64,000 nucleotides of DNA from the NCBI GenBank assembly GCA_037783415.1, contig JAZGTN010000069.1:1612001-1676000 (forward strand), given 5' to 3'. This DNA is from Leptasterias polaris (Eukaryota; Echinodermata; Asteroidea; Forcipulatida; Asteriidae). Under the pieces are notes generated by a model. It saw only the letters and a list, made by a program, of their open reading frames with translations, ran no database searches and had not been told where the DNA came from. Positions 1-11,466 of this stretch are shown here, in pieces (position 1 is the first letter of the stretch; the number at the start of each line of letters is the position of its first letter). The position numbers and the translations under genes are program-made.

Positions 1-1172
1 TACTCCCTCAATATTGATAATCTCCAACTTTAAGTCGGGAAACGCAATTATTTCTGTCAACAGTTAGGCTAATGGCGATCTTTCAAGCTTTTTCGAGCCT
101 GTGTTTTTCAGGATAACAAATGAGCAAATGACGGCATCAGTTTGCTTTCTATTACTTTTAAAGTGAGATTTAAACTGTCTATCATTATCACCACAGATTA
201 TATTTCTTCTGCTGAATCACATGTGATATTTCCTTTACTGACGACTTTTTATATTATTTTAAAAAGAAGCTGACGAAAGTTTTTGCTTTAACGAAACTGG
301 TTAGCACACCAATAAATTTTTCTCACAAACTACGCCTGCCTGCAGATTCATGTGCGCCTTGTAACTGAAACGAGAAAATGTTATAATGTTATGAGAATGA
401 TCAAATAATCTATGCAGCCGTCCACATTATTGATTTCAAAATTATAGTACCATTGTGACCATATGAATGATCATTTTTTCAAAACAGTTTTTAGCTCTAA
501 ATATGGGATAAGAATTAAGATGATGGTTTGATGAGATTTTGCCTTCTCTCTACCGCCCTCACACCCCCTTAAGATAAAAACAAAGGTCAACAAACATAGA
601 GGGGTTGTCTTGAGCCTCTCTCCATCTCCAGCTCACCACTGATAAGCGGAAACGTCTTAATGTCAGAAGGTCTCAGTTTATTGGAAGTTGTGACAAAAAT
701 GTGTATTCAAATGTACACAATTCTTTAGTATGGGTGGTCAGTCTGAAAGTAAAAAAATAAATTTGGATAAATATACAAAGTTTTATTGTGATTCATACCT
801 GATAGATTTATGCAGTGTTCAGGTACTCTTTTGCCCCCTTGGACTAGAACTTCAGCCTTGTGTTGCGGTGGTTCTCACACCAAAGTCACTCTTCCAACTG
901 TGCATTGGAAAGAAAAACGATAAAATAAAACAATGAAAGATAGAACATCAAATGTTGGTGAAAGCCAGTCCTCGCCCCTCCAGCAAAGTTTGAATCCAAA
1001 AAAGATTAAAGGTCTCCTTCTAAGATCTAGCAAAGTCCCCCACCCCAACACAGTAGCCCCTGAATCAATTTTTGATGCAGCACTAGTGACTTTAGTGTAT
1101 CATTCATTCCTGCCTCGAGTTTAAATTTATGTAACAATTCAGAATCATGCAAAAAGTAGTTAATCATTTAAT
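1..1172. other. AT-rich noncoding stretch
   Basis: I see no gene or named repeat here. Short open frames at 730-936 and 933-1124 have no recognisable motif, splice context or compositional bias, so they are not called. Confidence 0.5.
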
Positions 1173-1319
1173 GGCCTGAGGTTGCGACCGTAGGGGAGTC
1201 TTTCTCGAAGGATGTAATTCATGAATGACATGACAACACACATAAACATAAACAGACATGTGTGTTATCATGTCATTTAGCCTTCGAGAAAGACTCTGCT
1301 AGGGTTCAAACATCAGGCC
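1173..1319. repeat. Fold-back (inverted-repeat) hairpin, 147 bp
   Basis: The left arm begins GGCCTGAGGTT and contains GAGTCTTTCTCGAAGG. The right arm carries the reverse complement (CCTTCGAGAAAGACTC ... CAGGCC). The arms also match near the centre (TGACATGA.AACACACA). The loop is only about 15 bp, so the whole unit could extrude as an imperfect cruciform or transcribe into a long hairpin. It is probably a fold-back MITE. A related core (GCAGAGTCTTTCTC) recurs near 31346. Confidence 0.7.
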
Positions 1320-2037
1320 AGTAACTATCTTTTGGTAAGTAAGAAGTTTGCAACAGCTATATTTCATTTGCGTTTATAGTCCGCGCTTAAAGGAAAGCAT
1401 TTTTCTCATGGTTAGCAAGGGAGATGCTGTTTGTGCGCAGAGTGCGTACTTCACGTTTACCATTGAAGCATTATTGTCCCTTGTGGTCTATTATTTGATA
1501 AGCATTATTGTCTTAATCATATCTAGCGCACAAATGTTTTAAAGTGAATATTGTTATCAGAAGTGTGGAATTCTATCGTAAAGCTTGAAATTACATCTAA
1601 GTCCGCTTGTTGGTCGACATTTTTCATTGTAGGCCTATGTTCTTCTCGATTTTTTATTGTACGGATTTCTTTGCTGGGTGGAATGACGGGAGGAACATCG
1701 TAAGACGTGATTCTAGAAAGACCTGATCACTTCATCCTTGCCATACAGCTTCCCGTGAGGGTCAGAAGCGGATGCTTTCTTTATACAGAATAACAAGCCC
1801 AAGGACGTGAAGACTAATTAAGTTTGATTAATATTGTACAAGTAAAAAGCAAAGCAATTAAGAATGTATGTGCATTGCCTAATACAGTCGCTGGCGCCAA
1901 TCCCATTTCATTTTTCTTCTTTTCCTCTGCTACCATAAACAAGATTGAAATTCCATTGACAAAGCTCGAAGCTGGATTTTTACCATTGGGTCGCACAATA
2001 GCTTAACCGTAAACGTCAAGGCCACTCCGCGTTCCTC
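1320..2037. other. Noncoding stretch
   Basis: No gene or repeat is recognised. Short open frames at 1348-1542 and around 1814-2006 lack motifs and overlap on both strands. Confidence 0.5.
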
Positions 2038-2091
2038 ACATTGGTATGGTGGCCCTGAAGGGACATCGCATATCGCATACGTGTGCGCACA

Positions 2092-2343
2092 CGTATGCAA
2101 TGTCGTGAAACAATTCGCGAATATGTGCGCACACGTATGCAATGTCGTGAAACAAATCGCGAATATGTGCGCACACGTATGCAATGTCGTGAAACAATTC
2201 GCGAATATGTGCGCACACGTATGCAATGTCGTGAAACAATTCGCGAATATGTGCGCACACGTATGCAATGTCGTGAAACAAATCGCGAATATGTGCGCAC
2301 ACGTATGCAATGTCGTGAAACAAATCGCGAATGTGTGCGCACA
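2092..2343. repeat. Six 42-bp tandem repeats (left arm)
   Basis: There are six head-to-tail 42-bp units, each with CGTATGCAATGTCGTGAAAC, then CAATTCGCG or CAAATCGCG, then a GTGCGCAC palindrome. The two variants alternate irregularly along the array. The palindromic core once per unit suggests repeated protein-binding sites, but that is inference. Confidence 0.9.
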
Positions 2344-2842
2344 CGAGTGCGAATATTATTTGCAATGTCGTGAACGTTTATTGCATACCAAGTTGCATAC
2401 CTTTGGGATGATGTCATAGTTGCAGACAATTTGTTAGAGACCTAGGGAGTACGTGGCGCTACAGTCAGGCTCCTGTAAGCATGGCTATACAATAATGTGT
2501 ACCCAAGAACTTGGCACCAGGCCAAGTTTCGCCAACATGTACTACAGCATAAGCTATCTACCTACAGCCTACTATTACAATCAAGGTCGAAGAGTACGCA
2601 CGCGCGAGGGTATTTTACGGTCAAACACGCCCATTTTATATTAATAGCCCACGTTCGTCCTGGGAAAAAAAGAAATACGCCACCCGCCTCGCTTGCCTCA
2701 CAACAATGACTACCGCTCTGCAATGACTACCGCTAATCTCACTGTAGGCAAGAAACCCCCCAGATCATTAGACATTTTATTCAAAGGTATGCAACTTGGT
2801 ATGCAATAAACGTTCACGACATTGCAAATATATTCGCAGACG

Positions 2843-3011
2843 TGTGCGCACATATTCGCGAATTGTTTCACGACATTGCATACCGTGTGCGCACACATTC
2901 GCGATTTGTTTCACGACATTGCATACGTGTGCGCACATATTCGCGATTTGTTTCACGACATTGCATACGTGTGCGCACATATTCGCGAATTGTTTCACGA
3001 CATTGCATACG
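2843..3011. repeat. Four 42/43-bp tandem repeats (right arm), inverted
   Basis: The same unit as the left array occurs here in inverse orientation, in four copies. The innermost copy has one extra C. The copy-number difference (6 against 4) accounts for the unequal arm lengths. Confidence 0.9.
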
Positions 3012-3065
3012 TGTGCGCACACGTATGCGATATGCGATGTCCCTTCAGGGCCACCATACATTGGT

Positions 3066-4227
3066 CTATCTATGTCACCTAAAAGGTTTTTTACGTCAAC
3101 ACGACGCTCCTGTTTTGTGCGGTACACACACATTCATTGTTCTGTAAGTTTGGATTTTAATCAATTATTCAACTGTGCTAAATCACTACTTCTAGTAGGT
3201 CTCCTTACATGCAGAGTTTCTAGACCTTGACCCGAATTATGGTCACCCACTTTCGCCAATTAAAAACGAAAATTAGATTACACACAAAATGAATCCGTAA
3301 TAGCTACAAAGAATCGCAAGACCTATTTTTGAGAAGTTTTTATGTGCGAGTATTTTGCTCATTTGCAAACTAAAAAACCAAGAAAACTTAAAACTGATTT
3401 GCTTTCACGCAGAGATACAATACCTTTTTGTCGCTCATATTTAAAAGATAATATTGAAGGGTTGTTCAGTATAATCCAACATTCTTCGGTATTAAATTCA
3501 ATTGATGATTTAATAACTTTTCAGAAAAAGTGAAGATTAGTGTAATTTGAAAGCTCAAATGTTTCTGTCTGTAATACTACTCTCCAAGTCCATATTGATG
3601 ATCCTCATTTCAGCACTCCTTATTTCGCTTGCCAGAACTGAAATAAGTGCATAATGAACGGGCTCTAAATCCAAGAAACGCAAATTGTTGTCCAATTTTT
3701 AGGAAAACAAAAACAAACAAAAACCCATTAAGAGTCACATTTTCGATGAAATTGTACAGATTTAATTTGTGGTTTATTGCAAACTAGAAAATGGAACCGT
3801 TACGTTACACTCTCGCACTCGCACATGACTCTTTGGTACACAGCTCTACACGTTTGCAAGAAAAGATAGGGTGGTGTCAACTGGCCATACTAAGTAACCA
3901 CTGCTGCTAATTAAGAAATTGCTTAAAAGTATTTAGAAGTCTCTTAGCCTCTCAAACTAGTCTCTTTTTGAGCAAAATACTAAAATAGACCCAGTTTCGG
4001 GGCCTAGTTTACCCAAAATGCCCCAAGTTGGAAGTAAACAACCAAAGGGCTCAATGTTGGACCGTATAATTATGTCACACAATCCCTAAAGTCATTGACC
4101 TTCAAAATTTAGATTTTTCAGAAAATAATAGTTGCATGTTTACAAATAATATTCGTGAGAAATAGTTGTGAGTTTACAATTAACATTCATGAGACCTGAT
4201 GGGATGAAAAATTAAGCAGGAAACCAG
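3066..4227. other. Noncoding stretch
   Basis: No gene is recognised. The small open frame at 3342-3533 has no detectable domain. Confidence 0.4.
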
Positions 4228-4419
4228 TCACAAATGGTACATTTCTCAGATTCAAATTTTGGGGCATAAAACCTGATATCTTTTTCCATAGGCCTAACCA
4301 CATTACTTCGAAATTAAATGATTCTCAAAATGCTTTACTATCGAAGGCTGCTGTACTTCTTACCACGTAAGTTTTTATTGCCATTAATTTTCATCACCAA
4401 ACGTATACAGACCCTTTAA
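4228..4419. repeat. Remnant of TTAA-flanked MITE (AGGGAAGG family)
   Basis: The segment resembles 51330-51533: shared 'AGATTCAAATTTTGGGGCAT', a TCTCAAAATGCT stretch and a terminal CAAACGTATACAG...CCCTTTAA. The right TTAA is at 4416-4419. The left part is too diverged to place. Confidence 0.55.
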
Positions 4420-4541
4420 GCAGCTGTGTACAAAAATGGGCCCTTGAGCGCGCCCAGTGACTGTTAGAATACAACGACTGTGTTGATAACACCGTCACCT
4501 CGAGTGTCATACCGGTTGGCTCCGGTATGTCCCGGGAATAG

Positions 4542-4920
4542 TTAAAGGCACTGAACACGTTTTGTAATTGTCAAAGACCAGTATTCTCACTTGGTGTATC
4601 CCAACATATTATGCATAAAATAACAAGCCTGTGAAAATTTGGGCTCAATTGGTCATTGAAGTTGCAAGAAAATGATGAAAGAAAAAACACCCTCGTTGTA
4701 CAAATTAGTGTGCTTTCAGATTGGAATAAAAGGCTTCTGGCCAGAAGTCTTTTATTATTTTAGTGAGAAATTACCTCTTTCTCAAAAACTACGTTACTTC
4801 AGAGGGAGTCGTTTCTCACAATATTGTATACTATCAACAGCTCTCCGTTGCTCGTTACCTAGTAAGTTTTTATGCTAATATATATTTTGAGTAATTACCA
4901 AACGTGTACACTGCCTTTAA
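4542..4920. mobile_element. TTAA-flanked MITE, AGGCACTG family, copy A
   Basis: TTAA at 4542-4545 and 4917-4920 brackets inverted ends AGGCACTGAACACG... and ...CGTGTACACTGCCT. The unit is about 370 bp with no transposase. The same sequence occurs at 14875-15247 and 57813-58187 (both reverse-oriented) and more diverged at 23530-23920 and 61617-61950. TTAA duplication with purine-initial termini fits Kolobok-type elements better than piggyBac (which begins CCC); the superfamily is inferred. Confidence 0.8.
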
Positions 4921-6289
4921 ATGTAGACGGTGGGGACTTTTTGCAAAAGCAGAGGAAAGAAAATTACGCAATCGATACTCAAACCTTTTAAAATTGTAAA
5001 GCTGTTTTCGACAAACGCGAAGTGCCGAACAATAGCAGCAATGACCTGATGATAATTGTATGGTTTGACTGGAATTCTGTACTTTATCGAGTGACGCACT
5101 TTCTCGTGGAAAATGCCTAAAGCTAGTCTGACAGGTGATTTTGTTCCGTCCCAAGGTATCTTCAAGTTTCTTTCGTCTGACAAAAGGCTCGTGCGTGATT
5201 GGCGGCAATTATCCTGGAATTAATTAAATTAAACTTCAGAAGAATCAATTGTTACTCCATTACGTACACGCAACTAAAAATTACCCTCACCACATGCCAG
5301 CAGTCTATTGAAGTCAACGCTGTACGGTGGGACCGATCTCATCTCTAGTTGGGACGACTCTCAAATTGGGACAGAACAATTTGATACAGTAACTGTTGCG
5401 GAAAGTGCATTATCATCCATTTTGTTTTCAACCAATGGCTTATGAAACTTCTGTTAGCTGTGGACTTCCGTAATAGGCATGCAGCGCGCTGTATTGATAC
5501 CTCTCGTCACTATCAAGCAAGGCATTCTGGGGAAAATTGTGCTGTGAGATCGTACACCACTGGGAACGAGGTTGCCATGTGTGGTCAACAGTGCAAGTGC
5601 AGGTTGGTTGCACTTTGCTGGATTGGCGATCTCCCCCAGGAAGGCCCATCTTCCGTTTAGCCTTTGCTTTTATGTGTTGTTCTTTTTCTTTCTTCTTTTT
5701 TCACGTAATGAAAACTTTATCCAAATCCAATAGAACGTGCCGTGTCTTAACGAGTTCCCATTCTGGGTGGAACTAACTTAACAAAATGCCGCAAAATCAA
5801 ACTGAATTTAAGGTTGTCATTGAAAACAAAAATACATTTTCATGGGATACGCAAAACCAATCATTGGTCTTGAACATAGAAACAATATTTTTCACTACCG
5901 CCGAGAGTTATTGGAAATTGACTTGCGTGACCATGCTCGGCTGCAATAATTTTCCTTTAAGGAAGAAAAAACATTGAGTAGATTTAACAGACAAAAATCA
6001 TTCAAGGTAGTTGTGCCTGAACCTATATTGGAAACAACAAATATTGCTGTCTGTATAGGTTGGATCAGCCTCGAGCGGTAGCATTGGGGTAAACCGTGTC
6101 ACTCGTTAAACTGTTATAGTCACGTACTGTAGCATGCCATCATTGATTGTATCTGAAGAAAATACTAATTAAAGCCATGTTTATGCATCCCCAAACTGTT
6201 ATAGCTATTCCAGCTATATTTTTAGTATTGTTCTATACAGTTGCTCGTGTAATCGTGTCAGGAATTACCTTACCCCAAATGCCCAGTCT
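4921..6289. other. Noncoding stretch
   Basis: No gene is recognised. Overlapping short frames near 4870-5208 and 5440-5776 on both strands show no domain. Confidence 0.4.
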
Positions 6290-6400
6290 GTAGCAATTCC
6301 CTGTACTCGGTTCTCGCACTACTCGGAGTACCGCTTTGATGGTACTCGTACATCAGCTAGCAAATACTCGTAGTCGAAGTCCATACTTATACTCGAGCGA
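6290..6400. repeat. TACTCG-rich degenerate repeat, left block
   Basis: The block has many TACTCG / ACTCGTA words. A similar block lies at about 8005-8165, so the two appear to be one tract separated by the TTAA-flanked element between them. Confidence 0.5.
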
Positions 6401-6490
6401 GGAATAAATCTCTATAAGAGGCAAAAGTTTCCAATAATGTATCTTGAGAAAATAGAATTAGTATACCTTTGTCTACATAAATAGTTACTA

Positions 6491-7920
6491 TTAAAGGGAC
6501 ACACCGGCTTCGTTGGGCTATTTTGGCTACAAAATAGACTAAAACATGACTCCAAAGGTCTTCCAGGAATGGAGAAGAACGGTTCCTAAAATAAACCATC
6601 AATTTTGGTCGTTTTTGAGCATTTTTCAAAAAACGAAGTTCACATGGGTTATCCGAACCACATTTTTGGTTCGGATAACCCTGTGATCTTCGGAGTTAGT
6701 TTTACTTCTAGCCGTATAAAAATTAATTACTGCACCGAATTCAACTCTGTTTTTTAACAAGAATTCATGAGTATTTGACACACAAAAATACGTATTATGG
6801 TGGATACAAGTTGTAAATAATACAAAAAAGTCGAACGTAAGATTTTAGTTCAGAGAGTCCGAGCAACGGAAGCGTGTCTTACAGTGCACAGCGTGGGGAC
6901 TATGTACACGTAACACAGGGGCAGAAGTGTCGCTTGCGAGCAGAGTATCTCGGCAGTGCTAGCACGACGGAAACCCACTATAGCCAAGAGATAGCTGTAC
7001 CTGGAAGCTCATGAACATGTGGGAGGGGTAGGGAGCCAGACCACCAACTACGTTGTTGTTATTGCGGGTTTGCTAGTCGGTACACCTCGCTGATCGAATC
7101 CGTTGTTTCAAAATCGCAACTTTTCAATGCTCTGTGTACGTTCCTTGACCCGATTTGTACCGAATTTCTTGGTAATTGAATAAGATTTATGTCAATACAT
7201 AGGAAAACCACTTTTATATTGACGGTACAATTAGTTTAAACAAAATTTGTGATAAACAATTCCCCAAAAACAAGCCTCCCAAAAAAAAACAAAAAAAAAC
7301 GGAGCCCCTGAAGGGACAAGTGAAAAAGAAATTAAAAATTAAAAGGTGAAAAAAAACAACCTCACTCGAAATTTCTATTGCATCTCTCGACACACAAAAT
7401 TCCAACAAAATCATTTCGTTTCCTCAAAATATTATTAAATTCGATGAAAATATAATTTTGTCTCACAAAATTATTTTTTTCATTTTGAGAACGCAGTGTG
7501 TTTGTTCCCCTGAAGTCCAATCACACCAATTTGTTACATTCCATTGTGAGGGGCGACTTTGAGAGGGGACGAGTTTGTATGTGAGGGGCGAGTTGACTGG
7601 TTACCGTGTCCGTTGTTTATACACACTTTCAGATGGATAACGTGGACTGGATCCTCATGCCTTGTCGTAGTAAAACACTTACATAAACAGAGCACCAGTC
7701 TACTTGCAACATTGCATAGCATGTATCTCGTAAATTTGACACTTGCAACGGCTGGTAAAGCGTATACGGTGACCTTTGACCGCTTTTGGGTTTTTTCGGT
7801 CATTTCTCGTTAATTACGTGATATTTTTGTAAAAAAATAAAATAAAAACCATCTAGAAATAATTGTCTTTGATTCTACATGACTAAATTACGTAAACAGG
7901 TAACCGGTGTGTCCCTTTAA
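6491..7920. mobile_element. TTAA-flanked 1.4-kb non-autonomous transposon
   Basis: TTAA at 6491-6494 and 7917-7920 flanks perfect 13-bp inverted ends AGGGACACACCGG / CCGGTGTGTCCCT. The interior (1,422 bp) has no transposase-like frame. It includes a perfect 15-bp-stem hairpin (6646-6681) and an A/T-rich segment with CTCAAAATATTATT-like repeats. The termini resemble the shorter AGGCACTG and AGGGAAGG families in the window, suggesting one transposase mobilises all of them (inference). Confidence 0.8.
6646..6681. repeat. Perfect 15-bp inverted repeat, 6-nt loop
   Basis: GGGTTATCCGAACCA (6646-6660) pairs exactly with 6667-6681 around a CATTTT loop. It lies inside the 1.4-kb TTAA element, about 150 bp from its left end. 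Confidence 0.9.
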
Positions 7921-8004
7921 TATTATAACAAGCATTGTCTTTAGAAGTTAGGGGAAGGGGTCAACCGATTGGTTTTGTACCTCATTTGCAGTATTTTATT
8001 TTAT

Positions 8005-8165
8005 AAAGTACTCGTATTCGTAGTCGGAGATCCAAGTTCCTTGGTACCCGGCTGTTGTATTCGGCTGCACACTACTCGGTACTGGTACACTTGTTCTCGT
8101 ACTCAATAGTCCAAATACTCGTATGGAGTACTACTCGGCTACCCTGGTACTCGGCAGTACTAACT
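8005..8165. repeat. TACTCG-rich degenerate repeat, right block
   Basis: Repeated TACTCG, GTACTCG and ACTACTCGG words occur here. This is the partner of the block at 6290-6400 across the inserted element. Confidence 0.55.
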
Positions 8166-8454
8166 TGATACTTGACTGAAAAACGTAAATACAATACAGC
8201 AAGTTGTTTAAACAGTGCAACATTTGCGGTTTCTTCTTAAGTAAAAAAAATAAATTATGCATAATATGTCTCAGTCTTAAAGCTCGTTGATTATTAAGTT
8301 TATGCTACAGCCAAGTCTATAGAGAAATATTTTAGTCTGAAAAACTACTGTCTGTGTGGAAAATAGAACCTGAGGGTCTCCACCATTGCTTATTTCAATT
8401 TGTTGCACCTTAACAATTGTTGACAAATTGTTGATTATAAAAAGTTTGGTTCAG

Positions 8455-8662
8455 AATTAAACCGGATTCCGGGTCTTAGGGGGGCTCGATCCACTTTTTG
8501 GTCAGGCTGACCAGGAAAGTGGTTTTTTAACGAGTCGGAATCTGTGTCAGTTTGGCCCGTTTATATGCCATTTTGACACAAATTCCGGTTAATATTGACA
8601 GAGACATGGATCAGGCTCCAGGGGAGTCGGATCCGGGTCAATTCTAACCCGGAAGTTCTAAG
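8455..8662. repeat. GGGTCA/CCGGATC interspersed repeat, copy 1
   Basis: The segment is rich in GGATCCGGGTCA, CAGGCTGACC and ATTCCGG words and shares its layout with segments at 9212-9428 and 30335-30530. Ends are approximate. The class is unknown, probably a MITE. Confidence 0.5.
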
Positions 8663-9211
8663 AGTGTAAATTGGTTGTCGTAATCTTTAAACGTGACCAC
8701 TGAATATTCGTCAGCAATTTCACGAAGGGCCAAAAAGTTGCCTGCAGCCAAAAATGTACGTTTGGAGAAAACCGCGTTTGAAGTTAAGCTAATTTTGAAA
8801 TTACTGGTTGGTAAGCTATTCGAAATTTAATCTTGGAAATTTTACATATCAGGGAAGTAGAGATCCGTAATCATACAAATCTGTTTCAATTTTGTCCATA
8901 ACGTGTTTAATTAATGAGTGATTATTTAATTAACAAGATTGTCTCTTCGTGGAAACGTTACAAAACGTGGTCTGTGTGCAGCGCGTCGTGTATAAACCTT
9001 GTGGCTGTTCGTGAAAACGCAAAAACCGGAGCAGCCACTTTTGGCACTGTGCCAGCGGATAATTCCACGCGGTAGAGCAATACACTTTTTGGCACTTTGT
9101 GAAAAAGGAATCCGGGTTTTGGAGGTTTTTGGCCTTTAAGTTTTTGGATGTTCACATTTTTGTTTGATTATTGGAAACTAGAGGATGACAAAGCTGCTCC
9201 TCCAAACACCA
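8663..9211. other. Noncoding stretch
   Basis: Nothing is recognised. A reverse-strand frame at 8958-9155 has no domain. Confidence 0.4.
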
Positions 9212-9428
9212 CACTCTTAAAAAATCCGGATCAGATTTGATCCGGACCCGTGGGGCCTGACTCATTTCTGGGTCAGTAGCCTATGTCCCGGAATTTATGT
9301 CAAAATTACACAGATATGGTCGAAATGACGCACAATCTTCGTTAAAAGGAATCTTTGTAACAATTTTTCGGGTCATGACCCAAAATGGGCCAGGCCCCCA
9401 GAATCTGGGTCATTTCGGATTTTTTTAA
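9212..9428. repeat. GGGTCA/CCGGATC interspersed repeat, copy 2
   Basis: The segment runs from GGATCAGATTTGATCCGG to a GGGTCATTTCGG end. Its partly palindromic ends suggest inverted termini. It is related to copies at 8455 and 30335. Confidence 0.5.
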
Positions 9429-10129
9429 ATTTTTTTTTTCCAACATAGGTTAATATACATTGTGTAGTTTTTCAAATCCTTTTAAAACCTTTCTTCTGTA
9501 GTTCTGGTGAAGCTAGACATTGTAATTATGTACCCTTTCTGTGAAGTTCTCTTTGTCTATGTGTAAGTGATTTACGTAAACGCGGCACATTCCCCGCACT
9601 CAATATACGATGCTCTTAAAGATGGTTCTATTCATATTTGCCTTCGTGGCCGTTTGTAATAAAAGGCTTACTCAACAATAATACTTGCTTTTTCAAGGAT
9701 TTCCTTTCCAATAAAACAGAATGATTATCGGATTACTCTTTACGTAGACATCTGTTCAAAAGGCATGTTCCCTTTGTCCATTTTCCAGTTTGACATCAAC
9801 GATTTGTTTTGGCCCCATTTTATGAAGTAGCTCTTTCAAGAATTAGTGGTGAAGAAAAACATTGATTCCGCAAGCTCGCTGATTGTAAATCTCATGGCAA
9901 CACCAATCATCGGGAGAAATGTTGCTTTTTTAAAACATTGTCAATGATGGAAAAACAGCACTTGAACACCCTCCAAGGTCATATGTAATTGTTTTCACTG
10001 AACCATCCAAACAATGATGACATTTTTACAGGTTGACTTTTGGCATGTTAAAGTAGAAGATTGCAATGGATTTTCTCCTCAGAAACCATTGATGCACAAT
10101 GCTTTTTAAATGTATAACTTTAAAAAAGA
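9429..10129. other. Noncoding stretch
   Basis: No gene or repeat is recognised. Confidence 0.4.
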
Positions 10130-10475
10130 CCACAGCACAGTACAGCACAATACAATACAGTAAAATGCAATAGACCCCTTGCATATGACGTCAAACTCTT
10201 AAAAAGCGCCCTCACTGAGGTCAAAAAGCGCCCTCACTAAGGCCAAAGGAGGCAGATCATTGGACAATAGGTGTTCTTTGTGCGTAAAATCGTGCGTGCG
10301 ACCTCAGCGTCGTGTAGCGTTTCGCGTTATGCAAGGGGTCTATACAATACAAAATAGCAACGCAACACAGCACAGCACAGCGCAGCACAGCGCAGCGCAG
10401 CGCAGCGCAGCGCAGCGCAGCGCAACGCAATAAAATAAAATACAATACAATAGGCCTACAATACAATACAATAGT
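10130..10475. repeat. CAGCA/CAGCG/CAATA microsatellite, split by a MITE
   Basis: (CAGCA)n and (AATAC)n-like units run up to about 10170 and resume from 10343, changing to (CAGCG)n around 10380-10425 and back to (AATAC)n. The interruption at 10171-10342 is a discrete inverted-repeat element. Confidence 0.8.
10171..10342. mobile_element. Small TA-flanked MITE inside a microsatellite
   Basis: The ends are TAGACCCCTTGCATA (left) and its inverse TATGCAAGGGGTCTA with one mismatch (right), giving a 172-bp unit with TA at both borders. The interior has two AAAGCGCCCTCACT direct repeats. Confidence 0.7.
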
Positions 10476-11213
10476 TCAAAGGCATTTCTTATGGCAAAAA
10501 CTACAAATTATGAGAAGACCTCAAGCTATTAGCTCAACTAGCTCAAGGCAATTCCTGATGGGTTCTGGTAAGCGTTGGCGGGCAGCTTGTGTGAAGTTGG
10601 CTTGGCTTACAGTGGAATTACGTCGTACTGACGAACAAGGTTATGCATTTGTGTTTTGCCGTGTGTGCGGCCCCCTTAATGAAAACTAATACCAAAATGC
10701 ATTTCAGCCGTAAGTGCTTGCCACAACTCTCTGGTAAAAATGTAGCCCGAACCTATAATTTAATGCAGTCTATAGCCTTTAGCACCCAAATATACCTTGT
10801 ATCTTCATGCAGCTCGAACCTTGTATCAATGTAGCCAATACCTCTACTCCATGCACCAACCTCAATGTGAACAAAAACGTTTTCACAAACTGACATCAAC
10901 CTTGTGTGTAGCGCTCGCTAACCTTAATGTCCACGAACTGATGCACACGAAGTATTGTAATACATTGGATGGTGTCAGTTCCTAAAAACGAAAAGTGTCT
11001 GTTTTGTCTTAATTTTCACGAGCTGACACAAACCTTTACACTGTAAGAAACTAATTGAAAATAACCTGCAATTTTGAAGGAAAGCAGGATTTTATGAAGT
11101 GTTCAACTTCTACGATTGCTACTTTTTACCGGTATCTACGGCGTGTCAGTTCGTGGAAAGGTGACAAAATGTAGCTCTGACCTAAAATTCATTGTATGTA
11201 GAACCAACCTGGA
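10476..11213. other. Noncoding stretch
   Basis: Contains a few ATGTAGCC(C)GAACCT-like words but no gene. Confidence 0.35.
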
Positions 11214-11466
11214 CCCAATTCCATGGCTCTGCTTACCGTAAGCAAAGAATCGGCGCTTACGGAAGCAGGGAATTTCGCGCTTACGTCAAGCGTATTTCAC
11301 GGGTTAGCAGTGATTTTTTGCTTCCGCGAATGCATGCATAGTCCACGTAACTGGGCATTCTTCGCTTACACAGCTAGCGCAGAAATTCAGCGCTTGCCAG
11401 GTATAGGCGGGTAATGGTGATCGTAAGAGCAGAATTCGGCGGTAAGCAGAGCCATGATATTGGCCC
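11214..11466. mobile_element. Inverted-repeat MITE, CATGGCTCTGCTTACCG family, copy 1
   Basis: The left end CCAATTCCATGGCTCTGCTTACCG is matched by the inverse CGGTAAGCAGAGCCATGATATTGG at the right end. The interior repeats GCGCTTACG-type words. A second, more diverged copy with both ends is at 30117-30240. Confidence 0.75.

Larger units (their letters stand above)
2038..3065. mobile_element. Non-autonomous DNA transposon with 8-bp TSD and long repeat-built inverted arms
   Basis: The element proper is 2046-3057 (1,012 bp). It is flanked by the perfect 8-bp direct repeat ACATTGGT at 2038-2045 and 3058-3065. Its termini are inverted copies beginning ATGGTGGCCCTGAAGGG. The inverted homology continues inward for about 360 bp on the left and about 275 bp on the right. 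The difference, about 84 bp, equals two 42-bp repeat units. The centre (about 2420-2780) is unique and has no transposase. An 8-bp duplication is typical of hAT, P and a few rarer superfamilies; the terminus does not decide between them. Long open frames on both strands are by-products of the 42-bp (14-codon) period. Confidence 0.85.

Noticed and set aside
2092..2343. CRISPR-like array
   Set aside because: The units are contiguous 42-bp repeats with no unique spacers, in a eukaryotic transposon with target duplications.
1930..2429. Long open frames on both strands over the first repeat array
   Set aside because: The 42-bp unit is a multiple of three, so frames without stops appear in several registers. 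The proteins are pure repeat translations inside a transposon arm.
2777..3147. Long open frames over the second repeat array
   Set aside because: Same cause as the first array; inverted copies of the same unit.
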